Below, piece after piece: positions 46,176-55,890 of a DNA stretch of 64,000 nucleotides; within the stretch, counting starts at the first letter, position 1, and every line of letters starts with the position of its first letter. Source of the stretch: Stieleria marina. GTDB taxonomy: Bacteria; Planctomycetota; Planctomycetia; Pirellulales; Pirellulaceae. The stretch spans positions 4,960,001 to 5,024,000 of the forward strand of contig CP036526.1 in NCBI GenBank assembly GCA_007741555.1, read 5' to 3'. Below the pieces are notes generated by a model. It did not search any database and was not told the DNA's origin. It saw only the letters and a list, made by a program, of their open reading frames with translations. Position numbers and translations under genes: made by a program.

Positions 46176-47300
46176 CTACAGCGAAAACTGAGCGGGCGAT
46201 GGGCGGCCAAAGAAATAGCCTTGTGCCAGATCGAAGCCGATTTCTTTGCACGTTTCGGCTTCTTCGACAGTCTCAACGCCTTCAGCAAGCGCAAAGACGC
46301 CTAAGTCACGCACCATTTGCACCAGCGTGCTAATCATTCGCCGGCGTTGTTCGTCAGCGGAATCGATACCGCGAATCAACGAGATGTCAAATTTGACGTA
46401 GTCCGGCTTCGATTCGATCAACTCGGCCAGTCGTGCTTGGCCAGAACCAAAATCATCAAACGCTAGGCGGATATCAAGTTCCTTCAGAGCCGACGCCAAT
46501 TCACGCATATTGTGCCGGTCGGTCACGGCAGCTTCGTGGATTTCCAAGACCAACTGAACGTTGCCCGAAATCGCTTTGACGTTGGTCAATGATTCGATCA
46601 ATCCTTTGCAGTCTTCCATTTCCTTGGGGTGCGTATTGACGAACAACATCGGCGAATCAGGCAAGTCTCGGCCCACCCGAATCCCTTCCCAGCGAAGCAT
46701 GCGGCTCAATTCGACTTCCAGATTCAGCTGTTCGGCTGCGTGAAACATGGCTCCGACCGATTCCAACCCAAACACGCTGCCGCGTCCCAGGATCTCGAAT
46801 CCAATCGACTGAGCGTCAATGGTTTTGACAATGGGCTGAAAGTGTGGACGAACCAATCGCTCGCTCATCAGGCGATCAAACTGAACCAAAGCCAGAGCTT
46901 CATCGCAAACGCTCTTTTCGATCGTGCCCGTGACGTGGCCCGTGGGCGATTGACGTCGAACGCGAAACGGCGCTTCGGCAAAGTGAATCAGGTCTTCTTC
47001 ATTGATCGCAACGCGGCCGGTGATTCGAGTTCCGTTGACATACGTGCCGTTGGTGCTATTTAGATCGGTCAAAAAGAGATAGCCGTCTTCGACAGACATC
47101 GCGGCATGCTGACCACTGACGGTTTTGAAACGCAACTTAAGCGCAGAGCCATGATTTCGGCCGACTACGAAAGGGCAATTGTCGATCGGCAAGTGACGGA
47201 TCGTATCGTCCGGCTCAGTGGCCCCCGACAAAAACCAAACGTCTTTGTCAGTGTTGAGACTGTCAAGATTAGCAGGTGATGCGTTGTCAGATATTTGCAT
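46176..47300 (-). CDS. FHA-EAL protein (phosphothreonine-binding, c-di-GMP phosphodiesterase-like)
   Basis: 374 residues, no membrane segment. An FHA domain (about 25-115) has the pThr-binding residues: G-R at 47-48, S62-x-x-H65, and N-S-T-N-G-T-Y-V-N-G at 81-90. The EAL domain (about 140-374) keeps the catalytic set in variant form: E169 in E-I-L (usually E-A-L), N222, E253, D282-D283 in D-D-F-G-S-G, K303, E340 in E-G-V-E-T, Q360 in Q-G-Y-F-F-G. It is therefore likely to hydrolyse c-di-GMP, under control of a Thr-phosphorylated partner. It is divergent from the AAA+/kinase operon. Confidence 0.88.
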   Translation of the reverse strand: MQISDNASPANLDSLNTDKDVWFLSGATEPDDTIRHLPIDNCPFVVGRNHGSALKLRFKTVSGQHAAMSVEDGYLFLTDLNSTNGTYVNGTRITGRVAINEEDLIHFAEAPFRVRRQSPTGHVTGTIEKSVCDEALALVQFDRLMSERLVRPHFQPIVKTIDAQSIGFEILGRGSVFGLESVGAMFHAAEQLNLEVELSRMLRWEGIRVGRDLPDSPMLFVNTHPKEMEDCKGLIESLTNVKAISGNVQLVLEIHEAAVTDRHNMRELASALKELDIRLAFDDFGSGQARLAELIESKPDYVKFDISLIRGIDSADEQRRRMISTLVQMVRDLGVFALAEGVETVEEAETCKEIGFDLAQGYFFGRPSPAQFSL

Positions 47301-47605
47301 GGGATCTTGCTATCGGCGTCCTAATTGACGCATGAATAAGGAAGCTAGTGGGGGCGGCTCGGAGTCAATCACGGTTGTGTTTAGGTGGGATCTGTTTGTG
47401 CGTGCATTTTTCGAGCGCATTTGGATCCAGTCTCGCAAGCTTACGTCGCGTTTACGAAAAAGAACGCCCAGGTACGAAATTTTCGAGAATGGCATTCCTG
47501 ACAGAGTTTCCTAATCGAGGCTTATTTTTGAGCTAACTTTGTTCGTACCGATCCCACTGGAGTGCTGTATGCGCTCTTGCAACCAACATCTTTACCACAA
47601 CCGTT
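47301..47605. other. Divergent promoter region between FHA-EAL and AAA+/kinase genes
   Basis: About 305 bp with no supported gene. The promoters of both divergent units should lie here. No clear operator or palindrome was recognised by eye. Confidence 0.4.
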
Positions 47606-48931
47606 ATGACCACTCTCACGCACGAAACGCATTCCGTTGATGCCGGCCTACTTGGCAGTCTGCTAACGGACGATTCGTTTTGGCCTGCCGAAACTGGCAG
47701 CATCGAAGAAACAGGATTGACGGAAGCGTATATCGAAAGCTTGATGCTCAAGACCATCTTGCTTGGCGGCACGCTGAGTGGTCGCAATACATCCGAGCGA
47801 ATGGGACTTCCCTATCGCGTCGTCGAACCGCTGCTGGACGTGGCACGAACACGCAAACTGATTGCTCACGTGCGTCCCGCTCCCTTCAACGATTACTACT
47901 ATTCGCTGACCGAAGCCGGCCAGCGACACGCACAGACCCACATGCAGCAGTGCAGCTACGTTGGTCCAGCGCCCGTTCCCCTATCGGATTACGTGTTGAG
48001 CGTCGAAGCACAGTCGGCGGGATTCGAGCCCATCGATCAAGATCAACTTCGCCAAGCTCTGACATCGATCACTTACCAGGAAGAACTGCTTGATCAGCTT
48101 GGACCAGCCGTCAACAGCAACCAGGGAATGTTCTTGTACGGCCCTCCGGGGAATGGCAAAACAACGATCGCCAGGTGCCTGACCCAGTGCTTGGGACAAG
48201 AGATTTGGATTCCGCACGCGATCTTAGATGACGGCAACTTGATCAAACTTCAAGACGATGCCTTTCACCGGCCCGCGCCGGTTCCCGAAACAGGCGACCA
48301 AATCCTGAAGGCTCAAGAATGGGATCGTCGTTGGCTTCGAATCCAGCGACCAACGGTCGTTGTCGGCGGCGAATTGGTCATGGAAAATCTGGAAGTCCGC
48401 CACGATCAACGATCCAACATCTGCGAAGCACCTTTGCAAATGAAAAGCAATTGCGGTGCTTTGTTGATCGATGACTTTGGCCGTCAGCGTATCGCTCCCG
48501 AAGAACTGCTCAATCGTTGGATTGTGCCTCTCGAAAACCAGTGCGACTACCTAACGCTGCCAACCGGCAAAAAGATCTGCATTCCCTTTGAACAGCTCAT
48601 CTTGTTTTCGACGAACATCGATCCCAAAACGTTGGTGGACGAAGCGTTTTTGCGCCGTGTGCCTTACAAGATCTATGTCAACGATCCGTTGCCAAGTGAA
48701 TATCGACAGTTGATGCGTCATGTGGCAAAGCAAGCCGGTTTTCCGGACACGCCCGAAGCCGCTGAACACATGCTGGCCTACTACGAAAAAACCGGTCGCA
48801 ATCTGCGCCGCTGCCATCCACGCGACCTTTTGGCACAAGTTGTCAACTACTGCAAATATCGCAAGCTTCCGCTTTCGATTCGCCCCGAGTTTCTTGACCG
48901 CGCTTGCGACAGCTACTTTAGCCAACTGTAG
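47606..48931 (+). CDS. Winged-helix plus AAA+ ATPase
   Basis: 441 residues. The N-terminal part (about 35-115) looks like a winged helix, ending in Y-Y-Y-S-L-T-E-A-G-Q-R-H-A. The AAA+ core starts at about 150. Walker A G-P-P-G-N-G-K-T-T is at 179-187, Walker B L-L-I-D-D at 286-290, sensor-1 has the S-T-N-I-D stretch, and F-L-R-R-V-P provides a candidate arginine finger. A long insert between Walker A and B (about 200-275) is unusual. It resembles bacterial AAA+ ATPases that sit next to kinase or secretion genes, but the family is not certain. The kinase-tubulin gene begins 8 bp after its stop, a tight operon. Confidence 0.85.
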   Translation: MTTLTHETHSVDAGLLGSLLTDDSFWPAETGSIEETGLTEAYIESLMLKTILLGGTLSGRNTSERMGLPYRVVEPLLDVARTRKLIAHVRPAPFNDYYYSLTEAGQRHAQTHMQQCSYVGPAPVPLSDYVLSVEAQSAGFEPIDQDQLRQALTSITYQEELLDQLGPAVNSNQGMFLYGPPGNGKTTIARCLTQCLGQEIWIPHAILDDGNLIKLQDDAFHRPAPVPETGDQILKAQEWDRRWLRIQRPTVVVGGELVMENLEVRHDQRSNICEAPLQMKSNCGALLIDDFGRQRIAPEELLNRWIVPLENQCDYLTLPTGKKICIPFEQLILFSTNIDPKTLVDEAFLRRVPYKIYVNDPLPSEYRQLMRHVAKQAGFPDTPEAAEHMLAYYEKTGRNLRRCHPRDLLAQVVNYCKYRKLPLSIRPEFLDRACDSYFSQL

Positions 48932-48939
48932 AAGGACCT

Positions 48940-51900
48940 ATGGGGGAACCAACCATGAAAACGACAACTGGCAATAAGATCGCAGCAGGTCACGAACCGA
49001 TCACAGGTTATGTTCTGGAAGAACTAATCGGACGTGGCGGTTACGGTGAAGTCTGGCGCGCGTCCGCACCCGGTGGCATGAAAAAGGCCATCAAGTTCGT
49101 CTATGGAAACATCGGCGAGAAGCGAACTGAGCAAGAGCTTAAGTCGCTCGAACGAATCAAGGGTGTGCAGCACCCCTTCATCTTGGGACTCGAACGTTTT
49201 GAGACAGTCGACAATCAATTGGTCGTCGTCACGGAACTTGCCGACGGATCGCTAGAAGACGTCGTACGTCAGAATCGCGACCGTGGTTCCTGTGGAATTT
49301 CGCGCGACTTGCTGATCGCTTACATGCGTGACGTAGCCGATGCGCTGGACTATCTCCACCAACTGTACAAACTTCAGCACCTGGACATCAAACCTGCCAA
49401 TCTATTGATGGTGGGTGGCCGCGTGAAAGTCGCTGACTTTGGATTGCTGAAAGACCTTCGCGACGTCGAATGCAGTGTCGTCGGTGGATTGACCCCCATC
49501 TATGCACCGCCAGAAGTATTTGACGGCAAGCCCAGCGTCAATAGTGACCAGTACAGCATGGCGGTCATGTACCAGGAATTGCTGACAGGAACGCGTCCCT
49601 TTACAGGACGCACGATCGCACAATTGGCGACGCAGCACGTCCACAACGCACCCAACCTGACTTCGTTGCCCCCCAGCGATCGACCGGTGGTGGCACGCGC
49701 TTTAGAAAAATCGTTTGATCGGCGTTATGGATCATGCAGCGAATTTGTCGACGCGTTGGCCCGCCCCCGCGGTTCGACTCAAACGGGTGCCTTGCCTGAC
49801 ACAGCGATTGACAGCGGTGACACCAAAACGGTGGGCGCGTCTTTTGTTGCCGGCATTGGTGAAGCCAACGTCCAGGACCTTCCAGCCCTCGACCCAAATG
49901 CTACCAAGTGCGACGATGCTTCGCGGTCAGGATCAAAGGCCGTCCGGCAGTGCTTGGTCATCGCTCTGGGAGGCACGGGGTCGCAGTGCGTAGACGATCT
50001 TTTCTGTCGACTTGAAGACGCTGACTCAGTTGACACGGCCGCTTTTCACACGGTGTTCATTGACACTCACGAAGACGCCGCAAGATCGCTGCGACGTTTT
50101 GAGGAAACTGAAAAACGCCCGACGATTCGATCTCTTGCCACGACCCTTCGTACAGCCAACGAGTATCGCGAAGGGGGAATGTCCAGCATGCGAAGCATGT
50201 CGCGTCGCTGGATCTACAACATTCCGCGCAGCGGTTGCACCGAAGGCATGCGACCATTGGGCCGGTTGGCGATGATGGATCACTGGAACAAGATCCGCGA
50301 AGCGATTCAGGACGCAATCAACAATTTGAAGAAATCCAGCGGTGAAGAAATCCCGGGCGTATACGTCGTGGGATCGATCGCTGGCGGCACCGGCGGCGGA
50401 ATGTATTTGGACATTGTCCACGTGCTTCGACGAATGCTGGACGACGCCGGATTAGAACAGACTGCAATCCTGTCGCTGCTTGCAACGTCATCGATGGAAG
50501 TAGATCCGTCGCACCCATTGTCATTGCACGATTCGCTGGCAACGCTTCGCGAAATGAACCATTTCCGCAAACCTGGCAACAGCTATCCCGGTGATACGCA
50601 TGTGGATTTGCCGACGCTGCCAGCTGCTCGGTCGCCACTTCGAAATGTGTACTTGATTTCGGCAAGAGAATCGACCACCGCTCCGGAACCGCACAAGACC
50701 ATTTCCGACTACCTTTGGTTCGACGCCACCATTGGTCACGACCTATTGGAATCAGCTCGACTGGAGCCCAGTAAAGACCCCAGTTCGATCGATTGCAAAC
50801 CCGCGTTGCGATCCGTTGGCATCATTACGTTGGCCCGAAATGAGACATTCGCGGAAACGGTTCTGGCGCCCGCTGCGACTCGCACGTTACTTGCACGCTG
50901 GCTAGGTAATCCGTCTGACGCAAAATCAAACGCCAAAGCCTTGGTCGAAAAGATCGAGGAACGATGCAGCATCGACCACCATTCGTTCTTTGCCGCCGCA
51001 CTGGATTCCTACGGACTTGACCGAGTGTCTCGCCAACAGCGGCTGCTGAACCACTTGACCCAACTACCACTCAACGAGCTGTCGAACTCATCGTTGGTGA
51101 CCAATTCACTTAAGGCCGAATTCGCATCCAATGTCCAGTTGGAGCATGCCGAATCGGACATACAGTCGATCGTTGGAACGATTTCGCGTGAGCTAAAAAA
51201 TCACTTGCGCGTCGGACGCCTCGATGTCATCTCTGCAATCGAAACGATTCGCCTGCTGACTCGAAATATTCGCCAGTGGGAAAGCAAGCTGCAGCATCAG
51301 TCCAAAATCAGCAAGAACGATTCGGACGCAGACATCGTTCTCTCGTCCGAGTTGCTGGGAATCCCTGCCGCTTCGATCCCGAAAGTCAAATTGGCTTGCC
51401 ATGTCGGTGAAGTACTCTTGGATTCTCACGCCAAACGTCTGGCAGCTGCTCGCGCAAGTTCGCTGTGCGACCATCTCTCGGTCGTCGAATCACGGCTTTC
51501 CGATGCAGCGACTTTACTGGCACAGGCGATCCGATCCACCGGCGTCAATCAAACTGAAAATTCCAATCCATGGGATACGTTTAGCACACCGGTCGCACGG
51601 CAAGTTGCTCCGTACTTGATTGACTTGCATACTAGCTGTGCCAAACCATGGTTGGTCAATCTGATTTCGACCACAGAACACATCAAGAGTCCCGCCACTT
51701 TGGTCGCAACGATCAACCAGATCGCCGGGCCTTTGATCCGCGATCGCATGGCTGCTGGCAGTAATCTGGATCTTGCGCAGTCTTCCGGACCGATGAGCGA
51801 GTCGATTGACTTGAGCCAATCTTGGTCAAACGATTCGGCTTTTGTGGACAAGCAGTATCCGGTGCCACACGGAAACGAACACTTGAGCGATGACGAGGCG

Positions 51901-52215
51901 GCGCGTTTGAGTTTAAAGCAAGCTGTCGAAGATGCGCGTCCGACACTGCTCGGTTGCGGCGGACAACAGCGTCTTGTTTTGGTGGCCGGTAGTCAACGCG
52001 AACTCGATTCGTTTCGATTGGAGATCGAAGCGTTTCATGATGGTCAACTAACCTGCCTCGTGATCGACTCAGCACCACCGATGTTGATTCACGAAGCGCA
52101 GCAGATCGAGATTGACGATGTCATTTCAAGGCTCTCGACGCTAACCGGCGGTAACTCGCAAGTTAGCGATCGTCTGCTGACTCGCTGCGACATCGATTGG
52201 TCGCATCGCAACTAG
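48940..52215 (+). CDS. Ser/Thr protein kinase fused to a tubulin/FtsZ-like GTPase domain
   Basis: 1091 residues, no membrane segment. Kinase (about 23-273): glycine loop G31-R-G-G-Y-G-E-V, catalytic K52, H147-L-D149-I-K-P-A-N154, D166-F-G168, A-P-P-E at 189-192. HRD has L instead of R, so it is a non-RD kinase, otherwise complete. After a disordered linker (about 275-335) a Rossmann-like domain begins with A-L-G-G-T-G-S-Q (G344-Q349), and the tubulin signature G-S-I-A-G-G-T-G-G-G is at 478-487. This matches the bacterial 'tubulin-like' (Tubulin_2-type) family. The C-terminal 500 residues are helical and unassigned. It probably binds GTP and may assemble into filaments; the kinase may respond to it or phosphorylate it. 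ATG at 48940; ATG at 48955 is an alternative. Confidence 0.88.
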   Translation: MGEPTMKTTTGNKIAAGHEPITGYVLEELIGRGGYGEVWRASAPGGMKKAIKFVYGNIGEKRTEQELKSLERIKGVQHPFILGLERFETVDNQLVVVTELADGSLEDVVRQNRDRGSCGISRDLLIAYMRDVADALDYLHQLYKLQHLDIKPANLLMVGGRVKVADFGLLKDLRDVECSVVGGLTPIYAPPEVFDGKPSVNSDQYSMAVMYQELLTGTRPFTGRTIAQLATQHVHNAPNLTSLPPSDRPVVARALEKSFDRRYGSCSEFVDALARPRGSTQTGALPDTAIDSGDTKTVGASFVAGIGEANVQDLPALDPNATKCDDASRSGSKAVRQCLVIALGGTGSQCVDDLFCRLEDADSVDTAAFHTVFIDTHEDAARSLRRFEETEKRPTIRSLATTLRTANEYREGGMSSMRSMSRRWIYNIPRSGCTEGMRPLGRLAMMDHWNKIREAIQDAINNLKKSSGEEIPGVYVVGSIAGGTGGGMYLDIVHVLRRMLDDAGLEQTAILSLLATSSMEVDPSHPLSLHDSLATLREMNHFRKPGNSYPGDTHVDLPTLPAARSPLRNVYLISARESTTAPEPHKTISDYLWFDATIGHDLLESARLEPSKDPSSIDCKPALRSVGIITLARNETFAETVLAPAATRTLLARWLGNPSDAKSNAKALVEKIEERCSIDHHSFFAAALDSYGLDRVSRQQRLLNHLTQLPLNELSNSSLVTNSLKAEFASNVQLEHAESDIQSIVGTISRELKNHLRVGRLDVISAIETIRLLTRNIRQWESKLQHQSKISKNDSDADIVLSSELLGIPAASIPKVKLACHVGEVLLDSHAKRLAAARASSLCDHLSVVESRLSDAATLLAQAIRSTGVNQTENSNPWDTFSTPVARQVAPYLIDLHTSCAKPWLVNLISTTEHIKSPATLVATINQIAGPLIRDRMAAGSNLDLAQSSGPMSESIDLSQSWSNDSAFVDKQYPVPHGNEHLSDDEAARLSLKQAVEDARPTLLGCGGQQRLVLVAGSQRELDSFRLEIEAFHDGQLTCLVIDSAPPMLIHEAQQIEIDDVISRLSTLTGGNSQVSDRLLTRCDIDWSHRN

Positions 52216-52268
52216 CACCTGCGATGGCGACGCGACTTACGCGGATTGCATCTCCATCATCGCAAACG

Positions 52269-52526
52269 CTAGATCCCCATTTGCGACAGCGTATCGGCAA
52301 CCTGGCCTGCAGTCCGTGAGAGCCAAGGATGAGACTTGGTAAACTGCTCGGTGGTTTCGTAAAAGCGTTTTGCCAAGTCCGATGATTTCACATCGTCTTT
52401 GTCCAGACTGTCTTGAATCTCACGCACGGCAGCTTCCAGCTGCTCGCGATCCGCATCATCCAGTTGTTCCACGACAGCCAACTGTTCATGAAGTTGCTGC
52501 AGTGTTTTCTTGAGAGACTCTTGCAT
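52269..52526 (-). CDS. DUF4404 small helical protein
   Basis: 85 residues, two amphipathic helices with a Leu/Gln/Asp-rich coiled-coil pattern (L-K-K-T-L-Q-Q-L-H-E-Q-L), then H-P-W-L-S-R-T-A-G-Q-V-A-D-T-L near the C-terminus, as in the DUF4404 family. Function unknown. It converges on the kinase-tubulin gene, with 53 bp between stops. Confidence 0.8.
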   Translation of the reverse strand: MQESLKKTLQQLHEQLAVVEQLDDADREQLEAAVREIQDSLDKDDVKSSDLAKRFYETTEQFTKSHPWLSRTAGQVADTLSQMGI

Positions 52527-52735
52527 GACTTCGCCTTAACTGTTGCGAGGGTGATGGTTGATCGACTGACTTAAATGCACTTCTTGTTCCGCGACACACG
52601 GAATCGATTTCCGTTTTGTTACAAGCACTCGGCGTGCCTTGCCGCACGTAGACCGGCCCGGGGTGTGCAGAATCGCACAGTCGCGACGTGGGTGTGTTTC
52701 CCTTTACAGTGCTTTGACCACGGCACAGCGCGTGC

Positions 52736-53536
52736 ATGAGTAGCTTTCGTCTGAATCTTCCCGATCATGTGCAAGTTATGAAAGCCGCCGATAAATCTGC
52801 CGGTCAATCATCCGACAACTCTCCAACCTCTCGGACTGCTGTCTTCACCGCTCACGGCCTTACCAAAGTTTACCGTATGGGCGAAGTCGATGTACATGCG
52901 TTGCGTGGCGTGGATGTAGAAATGTACGCCGGTGAATTTGTGGTGATTCTGGGTGCATCGGGCAGTGGCAAGTCGACTTTACTGAACATTCTGGGTGGAC
53001 TGGACGTGCCAACCTCCGGCCGCGTTTCTTTTCGCGATCAATCGCTGACCGATGCTGACGAAGACGACTTAACCGAATACCGCCGCGAACACATCGGGTT
53101 TGTCTTTCAGTTTTATAACTTGATCGCCAGCCTAACGGCCAAGGAGAACGTGGCCTTAGTAGCTGACATTGCCAAAGATCCACTTGAGCCAGAAGAAGCA
53201 CTGCGGAAGGTCGGCCTCTACGATCGACGCGACCACTACCCGTCGCAACTCTCCGGCGGCGAACAGCAACGTGTCGCTATTGCTCGGGCGATCGGTAAAC
53301 GCCCCGATGTCTTGCTCTGTGACGAACCCACCGGTGCCCTCGACGTCAAAACGGGAGTCATCGTCCTCGAAGCCATCGCACGCATCAACCAAGATCTCGG
53401 CACGTTGACTGCCGTGATCACGCACAACGCAGCGATCGCCGAAATGGCGGATCGAGTAATTTCATTATCCGATGGGCGGGTCGCAGAAATTCACGTTAAC
53501 CAAAATCGCAAAGAAGCGAAGGAGTTGGTCTGGTGA
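52736..53536 (+). CDS. ABC transporter ATPase (LolD/MacB-type)
   Basis: 266 residues; ATG at 52778 is a possible later start. Walker [10 protein letters not shown] at 73-81, signature [15 protein letters not shown], Walker [13 protein letters not shown], and H-loop T-H-N. These are typical of the LolD/MacB/FtsE family that powers FtsX-type permeases. Its TGA overlaps the GTG of the permease gene (GTGA), so the products are made in fixed ratio. It likely drives mechanotransmission for export of a lipid, lipoprotein or small molecule across the envelope. Confidence 0.94.
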   Translation: MSSFRLNLPDHVQVMKAADKSAGQSSDNSPTSRTAVFTAHGLTKVYRMGEVDVHALRGVDVEMYAGEFVVILGASGSGKSTLLNILGGLDVPTSGRVSFRDQSLTDADEDDLTEYRREHIGFVFQFYNLIASLTAKENVALVADIAKDPLEPEEALRKVGLYDRRDHYPSQLSGGEQQRVAIARAIGKRPDVLLCDEPTGALDVKTGVIVLEAIARINQDLGTLTAVITHNAAIAEMADRVISLSDGRVAEIHVNQNRKEAKELVW

Positions 53537-55890
53537 ACCGACTGATGATCGCTGATCTTCAACGCATGTGGCGGCAAGGTATTGCCATCAGTTTACTGCT
53601 GGGTTGCGGCATCGCTTTGTTTGTGATGACCAACAGTTCGATGCTGTCGCTGGCAAAGACACGCCAGCAGTATTATCAAGATTATCGTTTTGGAGAGCTG
53701 TTCACCGCCCTGGTACGCGCCCCCAATTCGCTCGCCGACAAAGTGGCTGCAGTACCTGGCGTGCAAGAAGTCCAAACGCGGATTGTTCGCGATGTCCTGT
53801 TGGACATTCCCGAAATGGTCGAACCTGCTTCGTGCCGATTGGTTTCGATCGATACCGCCGCGGTGAACCCGATGAACGGCATCCATCTGCTGCTTGGGCG
53901 TTTCCCCAGTGACGATCAACGCAGCGAAGTCATCGTTAGCGAACTGTTTGCCCACGGCCACGGTTTTCAACCTGGCGATTCATTGACGTGCATCATGGGC
54001 GGACGCAAACAAAAGCTGCAGATCGTTGGCATTGGGATGTCGCCCGAATACGTGTACGTCGTGCAGCCGGGTATGTTGATCACGGACGACCGGCGATTTG
54101 GTGTCGTTTGGATGCCACGACGACAGATGGCTGCGGCGTTCAATATGGAAGGTGCCTTCAACAACCTATCGATTGATTTACTTCCCAAAGCGAATGTCGA
54201 CGAAGTGATCTTTCAAGTCGACCGACTGACAAAGCGTTACGGCGGCACGGGGGCTTACGATCGCGAGGATCAGATCTCGCACCGACGCGTTGCCGATGAG
54301 ATGTCGCAAATGAAAACCTTCGCTTTTGTCACGCCGTCGATCTTTCTGGCTGTATCAGCGTTTTTGTTCAACATTGTTTTCACTCGATTGATCACACAGC
54401 AAACCGAACAGATTGCCACCCTGCGTGCGTTCGGTTATCGGCCACGCGAAATCGGCTGGCACTACGTCCAAATGGTCATCCTGCTGGTGGTGGTCGCCAC
54501 GATATTCGGCTGGGTCGTTGGTCTGCGATTGTCATGGTGGATGACATCGGAGTACATCAAGTTTTTTCGTTTCCCAACCGTTGACCACCAGTTTGCCGTT
54601 ACCCACGCCGTCGGCGCAGTCGCGATCGGCGCGGGCGCTGCTTTGATAGGAACGTACGCGGCCATCCGCAAAGCGATTCGCCTGCAACCGGCCGAAGCAA
54701 TGCGGCCAGCGGCCCCCAAAGACTATCGCGGACTAATTGCTGAACGCACTGGTTTGTCCAAACTGATGACGCCGGTAGGCCGGATGGTGGTACGCCGGCT
54801 CGAAACCAATCGCTTGGCGACAACGCTGTCGGTCTTGGGAATGAGCTTGGCCGTCGCAGTACTGGTCCTGGGGTCGTACATGCGGAACACGATTGATTTT
54901 GTGATCGAATTTCAGTTCGAAAAATCACAGCGCCAAGACGTCATGCTTACGTTTGTCGACACGCTATCGGCCGCCTCGCTCCATGATGTTGCTCATTTGC
55001 CGGGCGTTTTTGCGGTCGAACCGTATCGCACGGTTCCGGTTCGCCTGCGAAACAAGACGCGTACACGACGAGTCGGGCTGATGGGTCTCGACACAAACCC
55101 TGATTTGTACCGAATTTTGAACGACCAGCAACAACCGGTTTCGTTTCCGGTTCATGATGGACTGACTGTTTCGCAAAAGATGGCCGAGCTGCTGGACGCA
55201 AAACTTGGCGACGAAATCTGGATTGATATCCTGGATCGTCGCCAGCCTTCTTACCGTTTTCAGATTGCCGAAGTGTTCGGAAACTTCACCGATCCATCGG
55301 CTTATGTCAATCGCCAGCAACTGCATGCGTTGTTGGGCGAAGGCGAACAGTTCTCAGGAGCATTCTTGTCCGTCGACTCCGATGCGATCCAGGACCTGTA
55401 TGCCGAAGTCAAGCAAATGCCGACCGTCGCGGGTGTCGTTGACAAAAATGCCGCCGAAGCGAGTTTTCGCGACACGGTAGCGAGCAGCACGTCGCTGATG
55501 CGAATCGTCAATGCCGTGTTTTCGGGGTTGATCGCATTGGGTGTCATCTACAATTGCGCGATCATCATCTTGGCTGAACGGGCTCGTGATTTAGCCACCC
55601 TGCGAGTGATGGGATTCCGGCGACGCGAAGTTTCTTACGTGCTTCTAAGTGAACTGGCCGTGATCACGCTGGTATCCATTCCGATCGGCATCCCCATTGG
55701 ATACGGTCTTTCCTATGTCGCCACGTTGGCATTGGACACCGAAACGCATCGGTTCCCTTTGGTTATCGAAAGATCAACGTACTCGTATGCTGCAATCGTG
55801 ATTGTCGCAGCCGCCAGTCTCTCCGCACTGTATGTCCGCCGGATGTTGAATTCGTTGGATTTGGTCGCTGTATTGAAAGTGAAAGAATGA
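53533..55890 (+). CDS. ABC transporter permease with two FtsX domains
   Basis: 785 residues. A first membrane segment at about 15-35 is followed by a periplasmic MacB-PCD-like domain. Two FtsX domains follow, each with three or four membrane helices (about 270-395 and 655-780). The internal linker between the halves repeats the first plan ([17 protein letters not shown]), so it is a duplicated permease of the kind paired with LolD-type ATPases. It starts at GTG 53533 and ends with an ATGA overlap to the adaptor gene. Confidence 0.92.
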   Translation: MNRLMIADLQRMWRQGIAISLLLGCGIALFVMTNSSMLSLAKTRQQYYQDYRFGELFTALVRAPNSLADKVAAVPGVQEVQTRIVRDVLLDIPEMVEPASCRLVSIDTAAVNPMNGIHLLLGRFPSDDQRSEVIVSELFAHGHGFQPGDSLTCIMGGRKQKLQIVGIGMSPEYVYVVQPGMLITDDRRFGVVWMPRRQMAAAFNMEGAFNNLSIDLLPKANVDEVIFQVDRLTKRYGGTGAYDREDQISHRRVADEMSQMKTFAFVTPSIFLAVSAFLFNIVFTRLITQQTEQIATLRAFGYRPREIGWHYVQMVILLVVVATIFGWVVGLRLSWWMTSEYIKFFRFPTVDHQFAVTHAVGAVAIGAGAALIGTYAAIRKAIRLQPAEAMRPAAPKDYRGLIAERTGLSKLMTPVGRMVVRRLETNRLATTLSVLGMSLAVAVLVLGSYMRNTIDFVIEFQFEKSQRQDVMLTFVDTLSAASLHDVAHLPGVFAVEPYRTVPVRLRNKTRTRRVGLMGLDTNPDLYRILNDQQQPVSFPVHDGLTVSQKMAELLDAKLGDEIWIDILDRRQPSYRFQIAEVFGNFTDPSAYVNRQQLHALLGEGEQFSGAFLSVDSDAIQDLYAEVKQMPTVAGVVDKNAAEASFRDTVASSTSLMRIVNAVFSGLIALGVIYNCAIIILAERARDLATLRVMGFRRREVSYVLLSELAVITLVSIPIGIPIGYGLSYVATLALDTETHRFPLVIERSTYSYAAIVIVAAASLSALYVRRMLNSLDLVAVLKVKE

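Noticed and set aside
38467-47606. Shared motif CACAACCGTTA at 38468, 46071 and 47596
   Set aside because: Two copies share 13 bp, but shared words of this length are expected by chance in 64 kb, and positions relative to genes differ.
48940-52215. Idea that the kinase-tubulin protein replaces FtsZ in cell division
   Set aside because: Nothing in the sequence or neighbourhood (no mur, ftsA or min genes) ties it to division; only a tubulin-like fold is supported.
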